The translations under genes were made by a program, and so were the position numbers. This document shows positions 26,094 through 33,803 of a DNA stretch of 64,000 bases, one piece after another; the first letter of the stretch is position 1; each line of letters begins with the position of its first letter. Source of the DNA: G965230065 sp965230065 (GTDB taxonomy: Bacteria; Bacteroidota; Bacteroidia; Cytophagales; Cyclobacteriaceae); contig OZ245942.1 in assembly GCA_965230065.1 (NCBI GenBank), positions 806,001 through 870,000 on the forward strand. The letters run 5' to 3'. Under the pieces are notes generated by a model. It was given only the letters and a program-made list of their open reading frames with translations, was not told the DNA's origin and did not search any database.

Positions 26094-27480
26094 ACTTTTC
26101 TAACCTCCTGTAGAGCGATGCCCGCGTAAGCCCCAAGTCGCCGGCAGCTTTAGAAATGTTGCCACCGTGTTTTTTCAACACTTTTCTTATCAGCAGCTTT
26201 TCTACTTCTTCCAGGTCGTATTTTTCTATCAGTAATTCTTCCTGGTCAGACTGTTTGCGGGAATTTTCAGTATTGAAAAAGAAATCTTCGGCCTGCAAAG
26301 TAGGTTTATTGCTCAGGATAACGGCCCGTTCTACGGCATGTTGCAGCTCACGGATATTGCCGGGCCACTGATATTTTTGCATGCGCTTTACGGCGTTTTG
26401 GCTGAGCGAGTGGATAGATTTATTATACTTCTTGGCATACATCTGCAAAAAGTGCGAAGCCAAAACTTCTATGTCTTCTATTCTTTCACGCAAAGGAGGC
26501 AGTTTCACTTCAATGGTATTGATACGGTAGAGTAAATCCTGCCGAAATTCATTTTCCTGCACCATTTCGTACAATGGCATGTTGGTGGCAAATACCATCC
26601 GTACATCAATATCTATTACCTTGTTAGAGCCTACCGGGGTAATCTTCTTACTTTGCAGTACAGAAAGCAATTTGGCTTGTAGTGGCAAAGAAAGGTTACC
26701 AATTTCATCCAAAAATAAAGTTCCACCTGAGGCTGCCTGAAAGCGGCCTACACGGTCTTGCTTGGCATCGGTAAAAGAACCTTTTGTATGTCCGAAAAGC
26801 TCACTTTCAAAAAGCGTTTCGCTTACGGCGCCCATATCCACACTGATAAATACTTCATCGGCCCGGGAAGACCGTTTGTGAATGGCCCGGGCTATCAATT
26901 CTTTTCCGGTACCATTTTCTCCTAAAATAAGCACATTGGCATCGGTGGCTGCTACTTGCTCTATGGTTTCAAACACATGCATCATGGCCGGGCTGCTGCC
27001 AATAATGTCCTGAAACTTTTCATTCAGGTCGGCACTGAGGATTTCCTGCTGCGAACGCAATTGATGTGCTTCCTGTCGCGAAGCGTTTAATTTCATGGCA
27101 GCGAATACGGTGGCCAACAGCTTTTCGTTATTCCAGGGCTTCAGTACAAAATCGGTAGCCCCTTCTTTAATGCCCCGTACAGCCAAATCTACATCCCCAT
27201 AAGCCGTGATGAGAATGACAACAGCCGAAGGGTCACGCTCAAGGATTTGATCGAGCCAGAAGAAGCCTTCCTTACCGCTGCTTACGTCTTTGGTAAAGTT
27301 CATATCCAGCAAAATCACATCATATTGCTCGTTGCTTATCAGGCTGGGAATGGCTCCGGGGTTTTTCTCTACATCTACCTGCAAAAAGTGTCTTTTCAAA
27401 AAGATTTTTGCGGCCTGCAATACATCCTCATTATCATCAACAATCAGTATTTTACCGGTCTTTTTCACTGCATTACTCAT
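26083..27480 (-). CDS. NtrC-type sigma-54-dependent response regulator
   Basis: This 465-residue protein has a receiver domain with phospho-acceptor D59 in VILLDMNFTK, an AAA+ activator with Walker A GENGTGKE and Walker B GGTLFLDEIGNL, and a C-terminal Fis-type HTH (GGNISKAAGDLGLTRASLYRRLEKY). The sigma-54 contact loop reads GSFTDA in place of the canonical GAFTGA; GAFTDA-like variants are known in Bacteroidota. It is encoded first in a two-gene unit with the kinase. The surrounding efflux genes carry sigma-54-like promoters and a shared palindrome, so it probably controls them. Confidence 0.95.
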   Translation of the reverse strand: MSNAVKKTGKILIVDDNEDVLQAAKIFLKRHFLQVDVEKNPGAIPSLISNEQYDVILLDMNFTKDVSSGKEGFFWLDQILERDPSAVVILITAYGDVDLAVRGIKEGATDFVLKPWNNEKLLATVFAAMKLNASRQEAHQLRSQQEILSADLNEKFQDIIGSSPAMMHVFETIEQVAATDANVLILGENGTGKELIARAIHKRSSRADEVFISVDMGAVSETLFESELFGHTKGSFTDAKQDRVGRFQAASGGTLFLDEIGNLSLPLQAKLLSVLQSKKITPVGSNKVIDIDVRMVFATNMPLYEMVQENEFRQDLLYRINTIEVKLPPLRERIEDIEVLASHFLQMYAKKYNKSIHSLSQNAVKRMQKYQWPGNIRELQHAVERAVILSNKPTLQAEDFFFNTENSRKQSDQEELLIEKYDLEEVEKLLIRKVLKKHGGNISKAAGDLGLTRASLYRRLEKYDL

Positions 27481-27688
27481 TGGTTTAGTGCTTAGTTAAA
27501 TATCTCATTCTGTTTAGAAATTTCAAAGATTGTACCGTGTCTGTATTTTTGTTTGTGTAGCATTTTTTCTACCGCTGCTCTTTGTTGAAAATCTTGCATT
27601 TTTGGCTATTTACAGCTTTTTTTCAAAAAAAGCTTTAATACATCAGCAATAAGCATATACCCCTTGTTAATGGGAGTGCCGTGCGTAA

Positions 27689-27717
27689 TCGTACAAACAG
27701 TGTACGAATACGGACAC
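27689..27717. promoter_or_regulatory. Putative enhancer (UAS) of the NtrC-type regulator, site 2
   Basis: TCGTACA-AACAG-TGTACGA (27689-27707) is a perfect 7-bp-arm palindrome. It overlaps TGTACGAATACGGACAC (27701-27717), which matches site 1 at 24158. The site is about 100 bp before the HlyD ATG and in the gap shared with the regulator gene. The remainder of 27481-27815 is AT-rich without a gene. Confidence 0.65.
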
Positions 27718-27768
27718 ATAAATTTAATAAAACCCCTCAAAAATACACCAAAAGCCTGTTTTCGCATT

Positions 27769-27783
27769 TGGCACAGTGTTCGT
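27769..27783 (+). promoter_or_regulatory. Sigma-54-like promoter of the HlyD adaptor gene
   Basis: TGGCACAGTGTTCGT keeps the full -24 TGGCAC and has TTCG where TTGC is expected at -12. It is 33 bp before the ATG and about 52 bp after UAS site 2, a normal sigma-54 layout. Confidence 0.5.
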
Positions 27784-27815
27784 AAAAGTTTGAGGAAAAT
27801 AAGAATACCGAAACT

Positions 27816-29069
27816 ATGGGAATGGACCGAAAATTAAAAAAGAAAACATGGACTGTGAAACGAATCTCTCTGATATTGGGAGGCCTGGCGGTGGTTTCGC
27901 TCATCCTCTACAGTTTTCTTTTTGCCGATAACCGTTCTAAACTGAATGTGGACAGGGAAAAAATTACCATTTCTACCGTACAAAACGGAACCTTCCAGGA
28001 CCGCATTCCTGAAACAGGCATTGTAATGCCCAGTGTTACCTATTTTATGGATGCTGTGGAAGGTGGGGTGATTAAAAATATTGTGAGGGAATCTGGATCA
28101 CTGGTTGACAAAGGAGATACCATTCTGACTTTGAATAACTCAAACCTGCAGTTGGAAGTAATGAACCGTGAAGCCCAGTTGTATGAACAAATTAATATAT
28201 TGCGGACTACCCGCCTACAACTTGATCAGAACGACCTCCGACAAAAAGAACAGTTAGCAGAAATTGCATACCAGTTACAACTCCTTAAGCCACAATATAA
28301 GCGGTACAAAGAGTTGGTTGGGAAGAAATTAATTTCTCAGCGGGAGTTTGAAGAAGTGAAAGAACAGTATGAGTTTAACCAGCGCCGGAGAGAATTAACC
28401 TACGAATCGTATCGGCGTGACTCCCTGACGAGAATCAGGCAGCTTAATCACCTGGCTGCCTCTGAAGTAAGAATGCTGAATAGCCTGGAAGCAGTAGGCA
28501 AAATTTTGGACAACTTGATCATCAGGGCCCCACGAAGTGGATTACTTTCTACCCCTTATTTTGACATAGGCCAGTCTGTTTCACAAGGCGAACGCCTGGG
28601 CGAAGTAGCCATTTTGGATAGCTTTAAGGTGCGGGTAGCCATTGACGAATTGTACCAGCCCCGGGTAAGCACCGGACAAACGGCCACCTTTACATACGAT
28701 GGCAAAGAATATACCCTCCAGATTTATAAAATATACCCCATCGTAACAGAAGGTAATTTTGAGGTAGACATGGAATTTGTAGGGCCTTCTCCAACGGGCA
28801 TACGCCGGGGGCAATCGGTACGCATACAACTTGAATTGGGCAAATCTGCTCAAGCATTGTTAATTCCTACTGGTGGCTTTTTCAGGGATACGGGTGGCAA
28901 CTGGGTTTATGTGATGAAAGATGATGGCACCCGTGCCGAACGTCGGGATATCCGTCTGGGCAGAAAAAATACCGAATTTTATGAAGTACTGGAAGGGCTC
29001 GATCCTGGCGAAAAAGTAGTTACTTCTTCTTATGAAAACTTTGGGGATAATGAGGTATTGGTTTTTTAG
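27816..29069 (+). CDS. HlyD/MacA-family periplasmic adaptor
   Basis: The membrane fusion protein of a tripartite exporter, 417 residues. One N-terminal membrane helix lies near residues 18-40 (ISLILGGLAVVSLILYSFLF). The biotinyl-lipoyl half motifs are GGVIKNIVRESGSLVDKGDTILTL and, after a long coiled coil (about 105-220), LIIRAPRSGLLSTPYFDIGQSVSQGE. Beta-barrel and membrane-proximal domains follow. It should bridge a MacB-type pump and the TolC protein at 21848. The ATPase at 29342 is on the same strand 272 bp later. Confidence 0.93.
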   Translation: MGMDRKLKKKTWTVKRISLILGGLAVVSLILYSFLFADNRSKLNVDREKITISTVQNGTFQDRIPETGIVMPSVTYFMDAVEGGVIKNIVRESGSLVDKGDTILTLNNSNLQLEVMNREAQLYEQINILRTTRLQLDQNDLRQKEQLAEIAYQLQLLKPQYKRYKELVGKKLISQREFEEVKEQYEFNQRRRELTYESYRRDSLTRIRQLNHLAASEVRMLNSLEAVGKILDNLIIRAPRSGLLSTPYFDIGQSVSQGERLGEVAILDSFKVRVAIDELYQPRVSTGQTATFTYDGKEYTLQIYKIYPIVTEGNFEVDMEFVGPSPTGIRRGQSVRIQLELGKSAQALLIPTGGFFRDTGGNWVYVMKDDGTRAERRDIRLGRKNTEFYEVLEGLDPGEKVVTSSYENFGDNEVLVF

Positions 29070-29115
29070 AAATAACTTGAGTTCTGGCTGTGAACTGGAA
29101 TACCACTCACCCTGG

Positions 29116-29164
29116 CCTGTGGCACACAGGACTGTAAGAAGAAGCGGTTTGTGCGACACAAACC
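29116..29164. other. Two adjacent perfect hairpins with 3-nt loops
   Basis: CCTGTG-GCA-CACAGG (29116-29130) and GGTTTGTG-CGA-CACAAACC (29146-29164) lie 15 bp apart in the gap between the adaptor and the ATPase gene. Neither is followed by a T run. They may be mRNA processing or stability elements that set the adaptor-to-ATPase ratio, or operators. Confidence 0.5.
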
Positions 29165-29341
29165 TCGGAAAAGTTTTAAACTATAAAGAAAAAAACAATA
29201 CGAGACAATAAATACAGAACTCATACAGACAAAAAAATCCTCAATGCATTTATACAAAAAATAAACAAACGGATAGGCTAACTCCGTTCCACGGCGGCCC
29301 AATCCCTAAAACCTAATCCCCAAACCCTAAAACAAAAAAAA

Positions 29342-30031
29342 ATGATTCGTACGCACAAATTAACAAAAGTATTCACTACCGAAGAGGTAGAAACCACGGC
29401 GCTGAACGGCATTGATATTGAAATCAAGAAAGGCGAATTCGTGGCCATCATGGGGCCTTCTGGCTGTGGCAAATCTACCTTGCTCAACATTATGGGCCTG
29501 CTGGACAATCCGAGCTCTGGTGAGTACTACTTTAAAGACCACGAGGTTTCTAATTATACAGAAAGAAAAAGGGCACAATTGCGCAAAGGTTCCATTGGCT
29601 TTGTGTTCCAGAGCTTTAACCTTATTGATGAACTTACCGTTTTTGAAAACGTAGAGCTGCCCCTACTGTACCTGAAAGTACCTTCATCGGAAAGGGAAGA
29701 AAAAGTAAAAAAGGCCCTTGAGCGTATGAACATTATGCACCGCCGTAACCACTTTCCACAACAGCTTTCGGGCGGACAGCAGCAAAGAGTAGCAATTGCC
29801 AGAGCTGTTGTAGCCAATCCTGATTTTATACTGGCGGATGAGCCTACAGGAAACCTGGATTCTGCCAACGGGGAAGAAGTAATGAACCTGCTTTCTGAAT
29901 TAAACAAAGAAGGAACCACCATTGCCATGGTAACACACTCGCCCCACGATGCCACGTATGCAGGCCGTATCATCAACCTGTTTGACGGACAAGTGGTAAC
30001 TGAAAATATTAAAGAAAAATTTCATGTTTGA
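29342..30031 (+). CDS. MacB/LolD-type ABC transporter ATP-binding protein
   Basis: A 229-residue ATPase with Walker A GPSGCGKST, Q-loop GFVFQSFNLIDELTVFENV, canonical signature LSGGQQQRVAIARA, Walker B DFILADEPTGNLDS and H-loop MVTHSPHDA. It is a paralogue of the ATPase at 23333 with intact motifs. In related genomes one or more FtsX-like permease genes normally follow such an ATPase; here the next gene is a flavin reductase and no permease is encoded in the window. Confidence 0.95.
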   Translation: MIRTHKLTKVFTTEEVETTALNGIDIEIKKGEFVAIMGPSGCGKSTLLNIMGLLDNPSSGEYYFKDHEVSNYTERKRAQLRKGSIGFVFQSFNLIDELTVFENVELPLLYLKVPSSEREEKVKKALERMNIMHRRNHFPQQLSGGQQQRVAIARAVVANPDFILADEPTGNLDSANGEEVMNLLSELNKEGTTIAMVTHSPHDATYAGRIINLFDGQVVTENIKEKFHV

Positions 30032-30220
30032 TTAAAGACACTTCTCATAAGTTTAGTAGTTTGTAGATGAACATCCGGCGGTGGTATCCTTTGCGTTATC
30101 ATCGCTTTTTTCTGCTTCTTTCAGGAAATTACCAGAACATCTATTCACACTTTTTTTCGTATGGATATATAAAAGGAAGTAGAAGAAAGTTAGCGGCAAG
30201 CTAAACAATGGATAATTTGA

Positions 30221-30772
30221 ATGACAAAAAAGAAAAACATCTTTGCCATTAATGGAAGTGCAAGCAAAAACTCATCTAACCTTGCCCTTATTAAACGAAT
30301 TGCTGAATTGACGACCCATGAATTTGAATTGACCGTTTTTGATAAACTGACTGAATTACCGCATTTTGAAATACCGTTAACGGATAGTAATACACCAGAA
30401 ACTATTACCAGGTTTAGAAATGACATACTAAATGCTGATGGAATTTTAATCTGTACACCAGAGTATGTCTTCAGCATTCCAAGTGGCTTGAAAAATGCAA
30501 TTGAATGGTGCGTGTCCACAACTGTTTTTTCTAATAAACCCATCGGGCTTATCACGACCTCTGCCAGTGGGTTAAAGGGACACGAAGAATTGAAGCTAAT
30601 AATGAAAACAATAGAAACGAATTTTACAGACGATACAACATTATTAATTCAGGGAATAAAAGGAAAAATAGATATCAAAGGAAATATTGTAGACCAACAA
30701 ACAGAAAAGGACATAACTAAGTTTATTAAATCGTTCAAAAACCTGGTGAATAAATCTGGCAACCGTGCATAG
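30221..30772 (+). CDS. NADPH-dependent FMN reductase (flavodoxin-like fold)
   Basis: A 183-residue flavoprotein of the NADPH-dependent FMN reductase family. The FMN phosphate loop is INGSASKNSSNLAL at the N-terminus. The TPEYVFSIPSGLKNAIEW motif contacts the flavin ring, and LITTSASGLKGHEELKLIM follows. It probably reduces quinones, chromate-like compounds or azo substrates; the substrate cannot be set from sequence. It stands 19 bp before the next gene on the same strand. Confidence 0.92.
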   Translation: MTKKKNIFAINGSASKNSSNLALIKRIAELTTHEFELTVFDKLTELPHFEIPLTDSNTPETITRFRNDILNADGILICTPEYVFSIPSGLKNAIEWCVSTTVFSNKPIGLITTSASGLKGHEELKLIMKTIETNFTDDTTLLIQGIKGKIDIKGNIVDQQTEKDITKFIKSFKNLVNKSGNRA

Positions 30773-30790
30773 CTATAAACTCCAACGCTT

Positions 30791-32008
30791 GTGAAAAAAC
30801 TCAAACTAGGTCTGATTCGGGAAGGTAAAATTCCACCCGACAACCGTGTGCCCCTCAATCCTGAGCAAGCTGTGAGGGTAGAGCAACTGTTCCCTGGTGT
30901 TAAGGTATATTGCCAACGTAGTGAAATACGCTGTTTCCCTGACGAAGCGTATGCTAAGCAAGGCATTACACTGGTTGATGATATTTTGCATTGCGATATT
31001 TTGATGGGCATTAAAGAAGTGCCCGTAGAACAGCTCATTCCCCAAAAAACCTATCTGTTCTTTTCCCATGCCATCAAAAAACAGGCATATAACCGGGATT
31101 TGTTGCGCGGTATTCTGGAGAAGAAAATTAAACTTATCGATTACGAACGGCTGACCGACCACGAAGGCAACCGCATCATAGCTTTTGGCCGGTTTGCCGG
31201 GATTGTAGGTGCTTATAATGGCCTAATGACCTACGGACAACGCTATGGCTTTTTTGACCTGAAACGCGCTTATCGCTGCCATGATATGGAGGCATTAAAG
31301 GCAGAACTTAAAAGAGTAAGTTTGCCACTTGTCAAAATTGTATTGACCGGGGGAGGCAGGGTAGCGTACGGTGCCATGGAAGTATTGGATTTTGTGGGAA
31401 TAGAAAAAGTTGGGCCTCAGGAATTTCTCAACCAAAACTTTGGTTACCCGGTATATACCAAACTGGACATCAGGGATTATAACCGCCCCAAAAAGGGAGG
31501 GCCTTTTGACCGCCACGAGTTTTTTATGTACCCTGAACGGTACGAATCTGCTTTTTTGCCCTATACCCATGCAGCTGACATGCTAATTGGCGCAGCTTAC
31601 TGGGATTCGCGAGCCCCGGTGCTATTTACCCGTGAGGATATGATGGATAACCGGTTTCGCATCAAAATTATTGCCGACATCACCTGTGATATTGAAGGCT
31701 CTATTCCCTCTACCAAACGCCCGGCTATCATTGAAGAGCCTGTGTATGATTATGACCCCTGGCTGGACATGGAAGAAGCTCCTTTCAGTGGTGAACGGTT
31801 CACTACAGTGATGGCCGTAGATAACCTGCCTTCTGAACTGCCCAGGGATGCATCTACCTCTTTTGGTGAAAACCTGATTACCCATGTGTTTCCGCACCTC
31901 TTTGGCAACGACCCGGAGAATGTAATCAAACGGGCCACCGTAACCAAAAACGGAAAACTCACAGGCGACTATGCCTATCTGCAAGATTTTGTGGACGGAA
32001 AGGAGTAA
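30791..32008 (+). CDS. Saccharopine dehydrogenase (Lys1)/alanine dehydrogenase-like NAD-dependent enzyme
   Basis: A 405-residue protein with a GTG start. The N-terminus KLGLIREGKIPPDNRVPLNP matches the AlaDH/PNT N-terminal domain shared by fungal-type saccharopine dehydrogenases. KEVPVEQLIPQKTYLFFSHAIKKQ follows the family pattern, and the NAD-binding loop is VLTGGGRVAYGAMEVL. Later motifs are ADITCDIEGSIPST and VDNLPSELPRDASTSFGENL. It may act on lysine or related amino acid conjugates. It ends 2 bp from the stop codon of the convergent barrel gene. Confidence 0.88.
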   Translation: MKKLKLGLIREGKIPPDNRVPLNPEQAVRVEQLFPGVKVYCQRSEIRCFPDEAYAKQGITLVDDILHCDILMGIKEVPVEQLIPQKTYLFFSHAIKKQAYNRDLLRGILEKKIKLIDYERLTDHEGNRIIAFGRFAGIVGAYNGLMTYGQRYGFFDLKRAYRCHDMEALKAELKRVSLPLVKIVLTGGGRVAYGAMEVLDFVGIEKVGPQEFLNQNFGYPVYTKLDIRDYNRPKKGGPFDRHEFFMYPERYESAFLPYTHAADMLIGAAYWDSRAPVLFTREDMMDNRFRIKIIADITCDIEGSIPSTKRPAIIEEPVYDYDPWLDMEEAPFSGERFTTVMAVDNLPSELPRDASTSFGENLITHVFPHLFGNDPENVIKRATVTKNGKLTGDYAYLQDFVDGKE

Positions 32009-32010
32009 AG

Positions 32011-33138
32011 TTAAAAAGCTTCCCCAAAAGTGAGGTAATAACGAATATCGTTTTCAGTAAACCCGACATCAAACCGGATATTGAGCTTTTTTTCCTTATC
32101 CAGCAAAAAGCGCAATCCGCCCCCGTAGCTGTATTTGAAGTTTTTCAGGTCAAAGCTTCCTATTTTGTCGGCTACTCCCCCATATCCGGCAAACCCTACA
32201 GCACCAATGCGCCAGAAGAGGGGTGCACGGTAAGCTGCCTGAAAAATTAGCATGCTTTTATCCCGGTATTCTCCTTCAATATAGCCTCGCATGCGCTTAG
32301 AGCCGCCCAACAGTGCCATCTGGTTGAAAGGGGGATCACCCGCAATAAAATCTCCATAAAAGTTGAATGCCATCACATGCCCCCACTTATTGTTATAGTA
32401 TTTTGAGGCGTTTATCAAAAAGCGGGTATAGTTAAAATCACCACCCATCAGATGGTGGAAGGGATGTATTACCGTTTCTACATAAGCCCCACGGCTGGGG
32501 AAAAACACATTATCACGGGTATCGTAGTTGGCAACCACACCCAAGCCCGAAGAAATACCTCCCTCGCTTCCGGTAATTTCGTCTTTAATCAACATTCCGG
32601 TAGAATCTCGCTGGGTAATGTTATAATCTTCAAACCAATAGCGCAGGCCCAGGTAAACACCCGGCACAATTTTCCTTAATAAATTGAGCCGAACGCGCGG
32701 ATATTTTACATCATAAGTTTCTTCGGCATTTGGCGGATGTTCATCACCAATTCCATAAAAAAAATAAGTGTATTTGTAATAACCCAACTCCCCGTAACTG
32801 GTATACTTTCTTCCCTGCCAGAAAAGCTGAAAAGGTAAATACACCAAAATTTGGTTCAGTTGGGTATGGGCCAGGGCAAGTTGAATTTGCGAAGGCCGTG
32901 CTGTATCCGGAGCGTGCTTAAACCGAAACGTATAAATGCCGGTGGCACCGTACGCAAGCTTTGTCTCAGGGGTGTAATAAATGATGGGTAACCCGAATAA
33001 GCGGTTACGTTGCGTTTCTTCGGCATTACTTCCAGTGGTTTTTAGCGAATCTTCAGCCGATAGCCTGTTTGTTTGTCCTAAACTATCTGTGGCACAAAAG
33101 CATACTACGAACAGTGTTAGCCATAGAATTTTCTTCAT
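32011..33138 (-). CDS. BamA/TamA-type outer-membrane barrel protein (bacterial surface antigen family)
   Basis: A 375-residue outer-membrane protein. The signal peptide is MKKILWLTLFVVCFCATDSLGQ. The rest is a barrel of the Omp85/surface antigen type without visible POTRA domains. Supporting motifs are PIIYYTPETKLAYGATGIY, VVANYDTRDNVFFPSRGAY and the lid-lock strand LLGGSKRMRGYIEGEYRDK, followed by a C-terminal strand ending in phenylalanine (YYLTFGEAF). It may insert or export a partner, or be a plain pore. It is transcribed toward the convergent dehydrogenase gene. Confidence 0.88.
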   Translation of the reverse strand: MKKILWLTLFVVCFCATDSLGQTNRLSAEDSLKTTGSNAEETQRNRLFGLPIIYYTPETKLAYGATGIYTFRFKHAPDTARPSQIQLALAHTQLNQILVYLPFQLFWQGRKYTSYGELGYYKYTYFFYGIGDEHPPNAEETYDVKYPRVRLNLLRKIVPGVYLGLRYWFEDYNITQRDSTGMLIKDEITGSEGGISSGLGVVANYDTRDNVFFPSRGAYVETVIHPFHHLMGGDFNYTRFLINASKYYNNKWGHVMAFNFYGDFIAGDPPFNQMALLGGSKRMRGYIEGEYRDKSMLIFQAAYRAPLFWRIGAVGFAGYGGVADKIGSFDLKNFKYSYGGGLRFLLDKEKKLNIRFDVGFTENDIRYYLTFGEAF

Positions 33139-33260
33139 CCATTTGGAATTAACCTTTACAGGATATTTATTTTTTTCCTACTTTACAACCTTTTCTTCCC
33201 TTTTGGTGTCAATAGGATTAAGATGATAAAAAGCTAACATTGAGATTACCGTCGTAGTGC

Positions 33261-33803
33261 ATGCAAGATGATAAGGAACTTGTTTCCCGGTGTTGCAAGG
33301 AAGAGCGCGCAGCACAAAAGGAATTGTACGAGCGCTTTGCCGCACGCATGCTGGCGGTATGCATGCGGTATGCCAAAAACCAGGGCGACGCCGAGGATAT
33401 TTTGCAGGAAGCCTTCATCAAAGTATTTAATAACATCGGTAGTTTCAGGCAGGAATCGTCTTTAGGTTTTTGGATTAAGCGCATTGTAATCAATACAGCC
33501 TTAAATTATCATCGGAAGCAGGTGTATTTATATCCACATGTAGATGTGGATGATCGACATGACCTTGGGGCAGATGATGTTTCCATAGAAAACTATCATT
33601 TTAAAGACCTGCTGAATTTATTGCAGGGTTTGCCCAAAGGCTGCCAGGTAGTATTCAACCTGTATGCCATTGAAGGTTATAAACACAAAGAAATAGCAGA
33701 GATGCTGGGCATCAGCGAAGGAACTTCCAAATCGCAGTATGCCCGCGCCAAGTTGTTGTTAAAAGATATGATTTCTGAATTAGGGGAGGTGAAACATGGC
33801 TAA
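33261..33803 (+). CDS. ECF RNA polymerase sigma factor
   Basis: A 180-residue sigma factor. Region 2 is AAQKELYERFAARMLAVCMRYAKNQGDAEDILQEAFIKVFNNI. Region 4 is LPKGCQVVFNLYAIEGYKHKEIAEMLGISEGTSKSQYARAKLLLK. It overlaps the start of the following gene by 8 bp, so it is coupled with a likely anti-sigma or sensor. It is not the FecI-type pair seen at 10487. Confidence 0.94.
   Translation: MQDDKELVSRCCKEERAAQKELYERFAARMLAVCMRYAKNQGDAEDILQEAFIKVFNNIGSFRQESSLGFWIKRIVINTALNYHRKQVYLYPHVDVDDRHDLGADDVSIENYHFKDLLNLLQGLPKGCQVVFNLYAIEGYKHKEIAEMLGISEGTSKSQYARAKLLLKDMISELGEVKHG

Noticed and set aside
29110..29135. TGTGGCACACAGGACTGT as a sigma-54 promoter of the second ATPase gene
   Set aside because: The -24 box fits but the -12 position is not GC and the distance to the ATG is over 200 bp; the segment is better explained as a hairpin.
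30067..30204. Short frame starting MNIRRWYPLRYHRFFLLL after the second ABC ATPase
   Set aside because: Considered as a permease remnant because an FtsX-type gene is expected here, but the sequence shows no transmembrane pattern of that family and stops after about 45 codons.
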